In this document: piece after piece, positions 36,855 through 49,376 of the stretch
Layout: each line of letters begins with the position of its first letter
How positions within the stretch are numbered: the first letter of the stretch is position 1
Assembly (NCBI GenBank): GCA_963771985.1
Contig: CAVYVO010000010.1
Location: forward strand, 1-64,000
Source of the DNA: Trebonia sp963771985
GTDB taxonomy: Bacteria > Actinomycetota > Actinomycetes > Streptosporangiales > Streptosporangiaceae
Reading direction: 5' to 3'
Length of the DNA: 64,000 bases
Program-made: the position numbers and the translations under genes
The notes under the pieces: generated by a model
The model's database searches: none
The model's input: only the letters and a program-made list of their open reading frames with translations
What the model was told of the DNA's origin: nothing

Positions 36855-38972
36855 ATGCCATTCCGCCGTACGGGTCGCCGGATCTTTCTAGCTCCGGCGC
36901 TTTGCCTGGCGCTCGCCGCTGCGATAACCGCGTGCTCCAGCAGCAGTTCCAGCTCTAGTTCCACCCCAGCAGCCAGTTCCGCCCCCGCCACCACCGCGTC
37001 GTCCTCCGCCCCTGCCGCGAGCAGTTCGGCGACGAGCAGCGAAAGCGGCTCGGCCGCGACGACCGCGGCGATCAAGGCCAACTGGGAGGCGTTCTTCAGC
37101 TCCTCGACGCCGAACAGCAAGCGGATCGAGCTGCTGCAGAACGGCTCGGCCCTGGCCAGCACGGTCAAGGCGTTTTCCGCCAGCCCGCTGGCGTCAGCTG
37201 TTTCAGCCAAGGTGACCTCGGTGACCGTGACCTCGCCCACGGAGGCGACAGTGAAATACGACCTCACCGCGGCGGGCCAGTCAGTGGCCAGCGGCGCGAC
37301 CGGCACAGCCGTGCTCGAGGGAGGCGTGTGGAAGGTCGGCGACCCGAGCTTCTGCGGGCTCCTCAAGGAGGGTCAGCAGTACCTGAACATCCCGCTGCCG
37401 TCGGTATGCAAGTTCAGCCGGCTGACCCGGCCGCGGGCCGGCAGCACCGGCGGTGGGCGTGACCGGGCGAACTCGATCGCGCTCGCCGCGCTGTGCACGC
37501 TGCTGTTCCTGACGTTCCTCGACAACACCGTCGTCAGCGTCGCGCTCGGCAGCATACAGACCGACCTGAAGGCGAGCATCGCGGAGCTGCAGTGGGTGGT
37601 CGGCGCCTACGCGCTGACCTTCGCGAGCATCATGCTCGCCTGCGGCATGATCGGCGACGAACTCGGCCGCAAGAAGGTCATGCTGACCGGCGCCGGAGTG
37701 TTCTGCGCGGGGTCCGTGCTCTGCGCCCTCGCGCCGAACGCCGAGACGCTGATCGTCGGCCGCGCCGTCATGGGCCTGGGCGCCGCGGCCAGCGAACCGG
37801 GCACGCTCTCGGTGCTGCGGCACATCTACACCGACGAGCGGGCCCGCGCCCGGGCAGTCGGCGTGTGGGCGGCGGTCTCCGGGCTGGCGCTCGCTATGGG
37901 GCCGGTGATAGGCGGCCTGATCGTGGGCGCCTGGAGCTGGCGCGGGATCTTCTGGTTCAACCTGTTCTTCGGGCTGGCCGCGCTGCTGGTCGCCGCGGTC
38001 GTCGTGCCGGAGAGCGCGGATCCGCAAGCCGCGCGCGTCGACACGGCGGGCACCCTGCTCGGCGCCGGGGCGCTGGCGACCCTGGTGTTCGCGATCATTA
38101 ACGCGGAGACGTCGAGCTTCAGCTCGCCGGACGTGGTGGCGCTGCTGTGCGCGGCCGCGGTCCTCGCGGTCGCCTTCGTCTTCTGGGAGCGGCGGGCCGC
38201 GCACCCGCTGCTCGACATGCGGTACTTCCGGGTGGCCTGGTTCACGGTGCCGAACGTCGTCGCGTTCTGCACCTACTTCGCCACCTTCGCGATCTTCTTC
38301 TTCACCGCGCTGTACCTGGTCGAGGTCCCCAGCGACTCCGGATACAAGATCGCCCTGGTCTTCGCGCCGATGACGGTGCTGATGATCATCGCGTCGCTGC
38401 TCACCGGCTACTGGGCCGGCGTGACCGGACCCCGCTGGCCGATCACCATCGGGTGCGTCCTGTTCGGCGCGGGCCTGCTGCTCGCCAACCCGCTGATCAC
38501 CCCCCACCCGCACTACGTCCTGCTGTCGCTGGCCCTCGCGGTGGCCGGCATCGGTATCGGCATCACCGTCGTACCCGTCACCTCCACCGTGCTGAATGCC
38601 GTGCCGCCCGAACGGTCCGGCATGGCCGCCTCGTCCGTCAACACCAGCCGGGAGATCGGCGCCGTCACCGGCGTCGCGATCCTCGGCTCGCTCGTCTTCT
38701 CTCAGCTCAACGCCAGCCTCACCACCCATCTGCAGCAGCTCGGCGTCCCGGTCGCCTTCAAATCGCTCATCCTCCAGTTCATCGAGACTGGCCAGGTGGG
38801 CACGAACATCAACTACAAGTCCTACGGCCCGATCGTGCAGAAGGTGATCGGGGCCGCGTACTCGGCGTTCGGCGACGGTCTGCACGCGGCGCTGTACCTG
38901 TCGGCAGGCCTCGTCCTGCTCGCCGGGCTCCTTGCCGCTGTCACCTTGCGTAAGGCGCCGGTTTCCTCTTGA
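36855..38972 (+). CDS. Lipoprotein domain fused to a 14-helix DHA2 MFS exporter
   Basis: 705 aa in one open frame. Residues 1-27 are a lipoprotein signal (LAAAITAC, Cys 27), about 28-70 a Ser/Ala linker, and about 70-190 an MTB12-like domain (KANWEAFFSSSTPNSKRIEL, GTAVLEGGVWKVGDPSFCGL). From about 208 it is a complete DHA2 transporter (LDNTVVSVALGSIQTDLKAS, GRKKVMLTGAGVF, GPVIGGLIVGAWSWRGIFWF). The transporter part has no ATG, GTG or TTG of its own near its first helix, which favours a true fusion. However, one extra base near 37412 would create a stop after the lipoprotein, and the topology is awkward. ATG 36855 follows GGGAGGCACAGCGA. Confidence 0.7.
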   Translation: MPFRRTGRRIFLAPALCLALAAAITACSSSSSSSSSTPAASSAPATTASSSAPAASSSATSSESGSAATTAAIKANWEAFFSSSTPNSKRIELLQNGSALASTVKAFSASPLASAVSAKVTSVTVTSPTEATVKYDLTAAGQSVASGATGTAVLEGGVWKVGDPSFCGLLKEGQQYLNIPLPSVCKFSRLTRPRAGSTGGGRDRANSIALAALCTLLFLTFLDNTVVSVALGSIQTDLKASIAELQWVVGAYALTFASIMLACGMIGDELGRKKVMLTGAGVFCAGSVLCALAPNAETLIVGRAVMGLGAAASEPGTLSVLRHIYTDERARARAVGVWAAVSGLALAMGPVIGGLIVGAWSWRGIFWFNLFFGLAALLVAAVVVPESADPQAARVDTAGTLLGAGALATLVFAIINAETSSFSSPDVVALLCAAAVLAVAFVFWERRAAHPLLDMRYFRVAWFTVPNVVAFCTYFATFAIFFFTALYLVEVPSDSGYKIALVFAPMTVLMIIASLLTGYWAGVTGPRWPITIGCVLFGAGLLLANPLITPHPHYVLLSLALAVAGIGIGITVVPVTSTVLNAVPPERSGMAASSVNTSREIGAVTGVAILGSLVFSQLNASLTTHLQQLGVPVAFKSLILQFIETGQVGTNINYKSYGPIVQKVIGAAYSAFGDGLHAALYLSAGLVLLAGLLAAVTLRKAPVSS

Positions 38973-39327
38973 CATCACCGGGCGCATGAGCGATGCATGT
39001 AGGTGGACGGCAATGACGCACGGCCCGCGTGTCCGGAAGAGAGATTCGCCTTGCGCTGCTACGCCCCATCCACGTCCGCGATCGTGGCTTTCGCACTCGT
39101 CGGTTACCTGGCCTTGCGGGACGCGACCGGGCACGCGTTAGCGGCCGTCGGCCTCGCTACCGCGATCATGATCGCCCTCGGCGTGGCCGGGGTCGTGGCT
39201 AGCGCCATCGCGATCAGCGCGGCTACGATCAGGCAGCGCAGAGCCGCGGCCGGGGCGTGCCACACGTGCAGTCATCCTTGTCGGCAGCAGGCCGAACTAG
39301 ACGCACCGCGGTGGCCGCACCGGCCGC

Positions 39328-42988
<3,661 letters not shown>

Positions 42989-43189
42989 GCTCACCTTCCC
43001 CGCTCGCCACCAGGACGTGGCCAGCGAGGTAGTCCTGCATGTCAGCGTCCGGTTATTTCCCAGGCCGCAACTACCCTATCGCCGCCCTCGTATTCGCCCG
43101 GCGGATCACTCCACGCCGCAGAGGCCACCCGTCTGCGGGTGCAGCGCTGGCCGGCCCCCTGCCACCGCAGACCGTGCCCGACAGCGGCC

Positions 43190-43345
43190 TCTAGGTGGGT
43201 ACTCCGGGGCGTTATCCGCCCCGAAGGACACAGCTAGGCCAGGTCGCCCGGCAGGAGGTCCGCCACTGTGGCCTGTGTGACGGAAGGTGTCCGCGCCAAG
43301 GCCCGCGGCCGGGCGCCAGCGGGTCGATTGCGCAGTCGACCAGCC
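43190..43345 (-). repeat. Dispersed intergenic element, copy B
   Basis: The inverted homologue of 8046-8195. It reads CCTCTAGGTGGGTAC at 43190, includes a GGGGCG/CGCCCC hairpin (43207-43222) that is decayed in copy A, and ends with GTCGATTGCGCAGTCGAC (43323-43340). A further diverged palindrome, GTCGACTGCACAATCGGC, follows at 43354-43371. The copy fills much of the gap between the GH63 start and the LigA stop. No gene is seen in 42989-43390. Confidence 0.85.
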
Positions 43346-43390
43346 TAGAGCGGGTCGACTGCACAATCGGCTTCTTCGGCACGCGACGGG

Positions 43391-43753
43391 TCAGGTGGCG
43401 ATGTCGGGGTAGGGCATCGTGAACTGGGACAGGCGGCGGGCGTACTCGAGCTGGAAGCCGAGGGGCTCGTCGTAGTCGCGCTCGAACATGGCGATGAACA
43501 GGGTCAGCGTCAGGAACGGGTGGGCGCCGAGCTCGAACAGCCTGGGGTAGTCGTGGGCGGCGAGCGCCTCCCGCTCGGCGTCGTCGAGCCTCAGCCAGGT
43601 GCTGCACTCGGCGTCGTGCACGTTCAGGATCGTGTTGGCCCGTTCCGCCTCCCACCACTCGACGAGCGCGCGGGGCTCGGACCGGTACCGTTCCACCAGT
43701 TCCGGATCGCGGTCAACCGTGTAGAGGAACTTGTTCAGCAGGTACTTGCTCAT
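43391..43753 (-). CDS. Extradiol ring-cleavage dioxygenase, small (LigA-type) subunit
   Basis: 120 aa with the LigA fold: LLNKFLYTVDRDPELVERYR, LDDAEREALAAHDYPRLFEL and GAHPFLTLTLFIAM. In protocatechuate 4,5-dioxygenase LigA caps the active site of LigB. Its ATG overlaps the LigB stop (ATGA), so the two subunits are made in equal amounts. Confidence 0.88.
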   Translation of the reverse strand: MSKYLLNKFLYTVDRDPELVERYRSEPRALVEWWEAERANTILNVHDAECSTWLRLDDAEREALAAHDYPRLFELGAHPFLTLTLFIAMFERDYDEPLGFQLEYARRLSQFTMPYPDIAT

Positions 43754-44613
43754 GAGCCCGCCCCGTTCGGGTACCAGGTGAAGTAGGCCTCCATGGTGTG
43801 GAAGAGGTCCAGCGTGTCCGTGTAGTCGGCCTTCACGCCCGCCCCGGCCACGCCCATCATCAGCATGAAGTCCAGGAAGCCGTGCGTGGCGTTGCCCGGC
43901 TCCCACAGGCTGTCCAGCGACACCTCGCCGAGCGCCTTCTCGATGTCGCCGTTGGCGATCCACTCCACGGCCTTGCGGTCGAACTCGGGGTCCGGGCCGT
44001 GCGGGCCGAACTGGCGGGGGCCGCCGAGCTCGAGCGACAGGTGGCCCGTGCCGATGATGGCGACCCGCTGATCGCCCGGCCAGGATTCGACGAGCTCGCG
44101 GATCGCCTGGCCGAGCTGGACGTAGCGCTTCGGCTGCGGCAGCGGCGGCGCGAAGATGTTCGTGTAGACCGGCACGATCGGCAGGTCCGCCTCCGGCCGC
44201 AGCGTGATCATCGGGCAGGTGACGCTGTGGTCGATCCGCAGCTCGTTGCTGAAGGCGAGGTCGAAACCCGCGTCCAGGCCGTTGCGGAGGATGTGCGCGG
44301 ACAGGTCTTCCTGCCCTTTGAAGAACATCCGCGGCAGGCCGAACTCCCGCTCCTCGTTGTACCAGTTCGCGTCGTAGTACGGCGCCTTGCCGACGAGGAA
44401 CTGCGGCATGTTGTCCAGCCAGAGCTGGTGGAAATGGTCGCTGCCGACCAAGACGAAGACGTCCGGGTTGGCGCGGGTGAGGGTCTGCCTGAAGGCGGTG
44501 ATCTTCGACACCCACTCGTCGGCGAACGGCGGGCGGTCCTCGCCAGTCGACGTGCTGGCTCGGTAATAGAACGGGTGATGAGTCGAGGCGATGACCGCTG
44601 CGACAGTAGCCAT
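43750..44613 (-). CDS. Class III extradiol dioxygenase, catalytic (LigB-type) subunit
   Basis: 287 aa. ASTHHPFYYRAS near the start and VLVGSDHFHQLWLDNMPQF supply the predicted Fe(II)-binding His residues; IGTGHLSLELGG is the usual C-terminal site. It opens a catecholic ring with O2 next to the hydroxyls. The combination with LigA points to protocatechuate, gallate or a related acid, but the specificity is inferred. ATG 44613 follows AAGGGAG. It is 26 bp downstream of the citryl-CoA lyase-like gene in the same operon. Confidence 0.9.
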   Translation of the reverse strand: MATVAAVIASTHHPFYYRASTSTGEDRPPFADEWVSKITAFRQTLTRANPDVFVLVGSDHFHQLWLDNMPQFLVGKAPYYDANWYNEEREFGLPRMFFKGQEDLSAHILRNGLDAGFDLAFSNELRIDHSVTCPMITLRPEADLPIVPVYTNIFAPPLPQPKRYVQLGQAIRELVESWPGDQRVAIIGTGHLSLELGGPRQFGPHGPDPEFDRKAVEWIANGDIEKALGEVSLDSLWEPGNATHGFLDFMLMMGVAGAGVKADYTDTLDLFHTMEAYFTWYPNGAGS

Positions 44614-44639
44614 GGCGGCTCCCTTGCCGTGAAAGGGGG

Positions 44640-45434
44640 TTAGTACGGGGATGACTCGGGCGAGATATAAGTCGCGTGGCGGTCCACCGACAGGTAGATA
44701 TCGTTCGCGATGGGCATGCGCTGCTCCTCGGCCAGCTGCCCCAGCAGGCCCGCGGCCCTGGCCAGCAGCGCGAACCCGCGCAGCATGGCCAGCGGCAGAC
44801 CCAGGTCGGCGAGCACCGCGCCGCAGGTGCCCGCGCCGTTGAGCGGCAGCGTCCGGCCGAGCACCTGCGGGTGGACCCGGCCGATCGCCTCGAACAGCCG
44901 CAGGTGCGGGCCGCGGAGCCCCTCTTCTTCGGCGATCTCGATGAGCGCCGGCGTGCGCGGGTCGCGGACCTTGTGCACCGGGTGGCCGAGGCCCGGGATG
45001 AACTTCTTCGCGGCCCGCGCCTCCCGCACGGCCGCCAGGGCGAGCTCGTCGTAGCCGGCGTCGTCGGCGGGGATCTGCCCCGCCGACGCGAGCACGGCGG
45101 CGAGGAACTGGCCGCAGTCTTCGGTCACCCCGAGGAACCGGGAGCCGCCGCCGAGCAGGCCCGCGGCGAGCGCGCCCTGCAGCGAGTCCGGCGCGCTCAG
45201 GTAGGTCAGCCTGGCCGCGATCGCGGTCGGCGTGAAGCCGTGGTCGGCGAGCGCGACAAGCACCGCCTCGAAGACCCGCACCTCCGCGGGCGACGGACGG
45301 CGCTGGGTCACCATCCACAGGGTCAGCTCGCCGAAGCCCACCTTGCCCATCAGATCATCCGCCAGGTTCTGGCCGAGCAAGGTGATCGTGTCGGCGTCCG
45401 AGGTGCCGAGCGACGTCGGGTACTGCTGCGTCAT
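44640..45434 (-). CDS. Citryl-CoA lyase/citrate synthase-family protein
   Basis: 264 aa, about two thirds of a citrate synthase, matching stand-alone citryl-CoA lyases. The signature GLGHPVHKVRDPRTPALIEI contains the catalytic His. LNGAGTCGAVLADLGLPLAM is the second conserved block, and a catalytic Asp in NDIYLSVDRHATYISPES is plausible. It should cleave a citryl-CoA-like thioester. With the adjacent CaiB CoA-transferase it suggests that a ring-fission product is activated with CoA and then split. Its ATG overlaps the CoA-transferase stop (ATGA). Confidence 0.82.
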   Translation of the reverse strand: MTQQYPTSLGTSDADTITLLGQNLADDLMGKVGFGELTLWMVTQRRPSPAEVRVFEAVLVALADHGFTPTAIAARLTYLSAPDSLQGALAAGLLGGGSRFLGVTEDCGQFLAAVLASAGQIPADDAGYDELALAAVREARAAKKFIPGLGHPVHKVRDPRTPALIEIAEEEGLRGPHLRLFEAIGRVHPQVLGRTLPLNGAGTCGAVLADLGLPLAMLRGFALLARAAGLLGQLAEEQRMPIANDIYLSVDRHATYISPESSPY

Positions 45435-46615
45435 GGCCGTCCCTCCTCATCCGTCAGCCAGGCGCGGATCTCGTCGCCGTGCTCGTCGAGCTCAGGAGGC
45501 GCGAGCGGGTAGCTGGCCGGCGTCGACGAGAAGGTGACGGGGTGCCGCATCGTCGGCCTGGTCCGGTCTCCCGAGCCCGCGGTGACGATCGGGTCCAGGC
45601 CTATTTTCCGCGCGAACTCGACCCCCTTGTCCACGGTGTTGATCGGCCCGCACGGGACGCCGACGGCGATGAGCACGTCAAACCATTCGGCCGCCGAGCG
45701 GGCCGCGAGCTTCTCCGCCAGCAGCGGGCGCAGCTTGTCCCGGTTGGCCGTCCGGCCCGGGTTGGTGGCGAACATCGGGTCCTCGGACAGTTCCGGCGCC
45801 CCGATCACATCGCACAGCTTGCGGAACTGCGCGTCGTTGCCCGCGGTGACGATCAGCTCGCCGTCCCCGGTCGGCAGCGGCTCATAGGGGAACAGGCTCG
45901 GGTGGGAGTTGCCCATCCGAAAGGGCACCACCCCGCCTGCCGCGTAGGCGCTCGTCTGGTTCACCATCCCGGACATGGCCGACGCCATGAGGCTCGCCTC
46001 GAGATGCTGGCCTTCGCCGGTCGCGTTGCGGTGGTTGAGCGCGGCCAGGACGGCGATCGTGGTGTGCAGCCCGGCGATCACGTCGAATGCCGAGATGCCG
46101 GCCCGGTACGGCGGCCCGTCCGGCGCCCCGGTGAGGCTCATCAGCCCGGACATGGCCTGCACCATCAGGTCGTAGCCGGGCAGGTCCTTGCCCCCGCCGC
46201 TGCCGAACCCGCTGATCGAGGCGTAGATGATGCTCGGGTTTTCCACGCACACCGAGTCGTAGTCAAGGCCGTACCTGGCCAGGCCGCCCGGCTTGAAGTT
46301 CTGCACGAGCACGTCCGCGCGGCGGGCGAGCGTCCGGGCCAGTGCCAGGTCGCGGGAGTTCTTCAGGTCAAGCGCCACCGATCGCTTGTTGCGGTTGATG
46401 GCCAGGAAGTACGTGGACACGCCGTCCTCGGTGACCGGAGGCATCCAGGCGCGGGTGTCGTCGCCGGCCGGGCTCTCTACCTTGATCACGTTCGCGCCCA
46501 GGTCGGCCAGCAGCATCGTGCAGTAGGGCCCGGCTAGCACGCGGGAGAAGTCAGCGACGAGCAGCCCGGAAAGCGGACCGAGCCGGTCAGGATCGCTCAT
46601 GTTCTGTCCGCTCAC
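45431..46615 (-). CDS. CaiB/BaiF family (class III) CoA-transferase
   Basis: 394 aa. LSGLLVADFSRVLAGPYCTM, LADLGANVIKVESPAGDDTR, NRNKRSVALDLK (after an Asp-containing loop) and SGLMSLTGAPDGPPYRAG define the family. The enzyme moves CoA between carboxylic acids through an aspartyl-CoA intermediate. GTG 46615 is supported by AGGG 6 bp upstream; ATG 46600 is an alternative. It is the first gene of the CoA-transferase/citryl-CoA lyase/LigB/LigA operon. Confidence 0.9.
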   Translation of the reverse strand: MSGQNMSDPDRLGPLSGLLVADFSRVLAGPYCTMLLADLGANVIKVESPAGDDTRAWMPPVTEDGVSTYFLAINRNKRSVALDLKNSRDLALARTLARRADVLVQNFKPGGLARYGLDYDSVCVENPSIIYASISGFGSGGGKDLPGYDLMVQAMSGLMSLTGAPDGPPYRAGISAFDVIAGLHTTIAVLAALNHRNATGEGQHLEASLMASAMSGMVNQTSAYAAGGVVPFRMGNSHPSLFPYEPLPTGDGELIVTAGNDAQFRKLCDVIGAPELSEDPMFATNPGRTANRDKLRPLLAEKLAARSAAEWFDVLIAVGVPCGPINTVDKGVEFARKIGLDPIVTAGSGDRTRPTMRHPVTFSSTPASYPLAPPELDEHGDEIRAWLTDEEGRP

Positions 46616-46638
46616 ACGGTGCCCTTCCGATCTGGCGT

Positions 46639-46664
46639 TGTCCGCATAACGGACAGCTGTCCGT
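46639..46664. promoter_or_regulatory. Overlapping TGTCCG palindromes before the dioxygenase operon
   Basis: TGTCCG-CATAA-CGGACA (46639-46655) overlaps the perfect 16-bp palindrome ACGGACAGCTGTCCGT (46649-46664). It lies 24 bp upstream of the CoA-transferase start. The same half-site is found before the IclR gene, so this is a likely IclR operator. Confidence 0.7.
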
Positions 46665-46696
46665 CTGCCGAGTATGGTGAGTCACGCCAACCACTG

Positions 46697-47533
46697 TCAA
46701 GACGCCCCGCCAGCGGCCGCCGCGCCCGCCGCGGCCACCGTGACCTGCGGAACGCTCTGGTACGCGGCCCAGTCGGCGCTGATGGCCCCGGCCGTCTGCA
46801 GCAGCAGCGGCAGGTGCTTCCCGGTTAGCACGTCCAGGGGCGTCTCGGCGGCGTGCGAGTTGACGTTCAGCGCGGCGATCACCCGGCCCTCTCCGTCGCG
46901 CAGCGGCACCGCGACCGAGCGGATGCCCGGGGCGAGCTGCTCATCGGTAAGCGCCCAGCCGCGGGCCCGGACCTCGCGCAGCGCGGCGGCGCGCTCGCTC
47001 GCGTCAGGCTGCCACGGCGGGGTGATGCCGGCCCGGCTCGGCTCGGCGAGGACACGCTCGGCCTCGGCGAGCGGCATGGCCGCGAGCAGCACCTTGCCGA
47101 GGGAGGTCTGCATCGCCGGGAACCGGGTGCCGATCGTCACCGCGAGCGTGACGATCTTCGGGACCGCGACCCGCGCGACATAAACGATGTCCGACCCGTC
47201 CAGCTGCGCGATCGAACTCGACTCCCTGGTGCGGGCGACCAGCGCCTCCATATGCGGACGGGCGACCTCCCACAGGCCACGGGACAGCACGTATGACATG
47301 CCCAGGTCAAGTACCCGTGGGGTGAGCTCATAACCTCCGGCGCCCACCTGGCGGACGTAGCCGAGCTGCTCGAGGGTGAGCAGGATCCGGCGCGCCGTCG
47401 GCCGGGGCAGATCGCTCGCCGCCGCCACCCCGGCCAGCGACATGACGGGCTGCCCGGGCCCGAAGGCCCGGATGACATCGAGGCCGCGGGCGATCGCCTC
47501 GATGAAGTCTGGGCTGTTGTCCCGACGAACCAC
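46697..47533 (-). CDS. IclR-family transcriptional regulator
   Basis: 278 aa. The N-terminal wHTH contains FIEAIARGLDVIRAFGPGQP and RPTARRILLTLEQLGYV; the C-terminal effector domain contains LVARTRESSSIAQLDGSDIV, AMQTSLGKVLLAAM and RDGEGRVIAALNVNSHAAET. The PcaR/PobR branch senses aromatic acids and controls ring-cleavage genes, which fits its neighbours. GTG 47533 follows GGGAGG by 4 bp. It lies directly upstream of the dioxygenase operon on the same strand and divergent from the amidohydrolase. Confidence 0.9.
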   Translation of the reverse strand: MVRRDNSPDFIEAIARGLDVIRAFGPGQPVMSLAGVAAASDLPRPTARRILLTLEQLGYVRQVGAGGYELTPRVLDLGMSYVLSRGLWEVARPHMEALVARTRESSSIAQLDGSDIVYVARVAVPKIVTLAVTIGTRFPAMQTSLGKVLLAAMPLAEAERVLAEPSRAGITPPWQPDASERAAALREVRARGWALTDEQLAPGIRSVAVPLRDGEGRVIAALNVNSHAAETPLDVLTGKHLPLLLQTAGAISADWAAYQSVPQVTVAAAGAAAAGGAS

Positions 47534-47663
47534 GTAGCCTCCCGAAGCGAACGCCGTGGGGCCGCCCCCAGGGAAGAAACCACCGGCACAAGGTCGCGCG
47601 GAAGCGCAGCCGGGGGTCCGGGGGGTCGTCCCCCCGGGTAAGACTAGCGCTTTACCGCCTGCT

Positions 47664-47776
47664 TGTCCGCATGGCGGACACGTCAAGACGGCCCGTTCAG
47701 GACTCTTGACACCGTGCCGAGAAAGGGACAGTGTTCCGATCAAGCTTCTGGCGACCGACTATCGGACGATCGTCCG
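47664..47776. promoter_or_regulatory. IclR/amidohydrolase divergent region with two palindromes
   Basis: TGTCCGC-ATG-GCGGACA (47664-47680) shares its half-site with the operator at 46639. A second palindrome, CGGACGATCGTCCG (47763-47776), lies 30 bp before the amidohydrolase start. Confidence 0.65.
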
Positions 47777-47806
47777 CACTATACGCCTCACAGTGGAGGT
47801 TTCCTC

Positions 47807-49253
47807 ATGACAGCAGCGGGACCGCAGCCGGGTCAGCCGGTGGTGTTCCGGAACGCGACCGTTCTCACGATGGACGACGCGCACACCGTGCTCACCGGCG
47901 CTGACGTGCTGGTCGACGGCGAGCGGATCGCCGCGGTCGGCACCGGGCTCGAGGTGCCTGAGGGCACCGCGGAGATCGAACGCGACCGGCGGCATCGTGA
48001 TGCCGGGCATGATCGACACCCACCGGCACGTGTGGCAGACGGCGATGCGCGGGTACGGGGCTGACTGGACGCTCACCCAGTACTTCGTCTACTACTACCT
48101 GACCTGGGGCAAGAAGTTCCGTCCGCAGGATGTCTACGCGGGCAACCTGCTCGCGGCGATCGAGTCGATCGACGCGGGCGTGACCACCACGGTGGACTGG
48201 TCGCACGGGCTGCAGACCATTGACTACGCCGAGGCGGCGACCGATGCCCTCGAGGAGGTCCCCGGCCGCTTCGTGCTCGCCTACGGCAACATCCACCAAG
48301 GGTCGTGGGAGTGGTCGACCACGCCAGAGTTCCGGGACTTCTACAACCGCCGGTTCGCCGGCAAGGGCGACATGCTCGGCTTCCAGATCGCCTTTGACAT
48401 CCCCGGTGACGAGGCATTCCCCGAGAAAGCGACGTTCGAGGTCGCGCGTGAGCTCGGCGTCCCGGTGACCACCCACGCGGGCGTCTGGAAGGTCACGAAC
48501 GACACCGGGATCAACCAGATGTACGACAACGGGTTCATGACGCCGGGCACGATCTACGTGCACGCGTCCTCGCTGTCCGCGGACTCCTATCACAAGATCG
48601 CCGCGACCGGCGGCTTCGTGTCGGTCTCGACGGAAAGCGAGTGCAACGCCGGGCAGGGCTACCCGCCCACTTACAAGCTGCGCAGGTACGGGATCCCCGT
48701 CTCGCTGTCCCAGGACACCAGCGTCTGGTGGAGCGGCGACATCTTCGCCGCGATGCGGGCGACGCTCAACGCCGACCGCGTGATGGAGCACTTCGAGGCG
48801 CACGCCGAGGACAAGACCGTCACCAACCACATCCTGCGGGCCGAGGACGTGGTCGACTACGCGACCCGCGGCGGGGCGAAGGCACTCGGCCTTGACTCGG
48901 TCGTCGGCAGCGTCGAGGCGGGCAAGAAGGCCGACCTGGTGCTGGTCAAGAACGACAGCTCGCCGGTCAGCTTCCCGGTCTTGCATCCATACGGCCACGT
49001 GGTCTACCAGGCGCAGCGCGGCGACGTGCACACCGTGCTGGTGAACGGCAAGGTCGTGAAGTACGACCACAAGCTCGTCGGCGTGGACCTGGACAAGGCC
49101 AGGGCGGCGATCGACGAGACGATCTCCTACCTCCAGGCCGAGCACGGCCCGGAGGAATGGGAGAAGGGCATGCACCCGGAGATCCCCGAGCACGAGGTTT
49201 TGGCCAATCCGTACACCTACCGGGAGGATGTCTCGGCCTGGAAAGAGGAGTAG
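47807..49253 (+). pseudogene. Amidohydrolase (TRZ/ATZ, cytosine-deaminase-like), frameshifted near residue 58
   Basis: ATG 47807 follows GGAGG. The N-terminal strand domain (VVFRNATVLTMDDAHTVLTG, VLVDGERIAAVGTGLEVPEG) is followed in another frame by IVMPGMIDTHRHVWQTAMRG (metal-binding HxH), THAGVWKV, IYVHASSLSADSYHKIA and SLSQDTSVWW (metal Asp). Removing one A at 47979-47980 gives 481 aa. A product starting at 48000 would contain the metal site but lack the first strands. It hydrolyses an amide, amine or chloro bond of a cyclic substrate; the substrate is unknown. Its position opposite the IclR gene suggests a role in the same pathway. Confidence 0.85.
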
Positions 49254-49376
49254 AGGGGTCGCTGGGGCTTGCGGGACAATGCGACGGAATCGCGGCGCCG
49301 CCGGTTTCTCCACAGGCGAGAAACGGCTGGCTATGGCGGCGGAGCCACGCGTCCGTTCGGGATAATCGGGTTTGAA

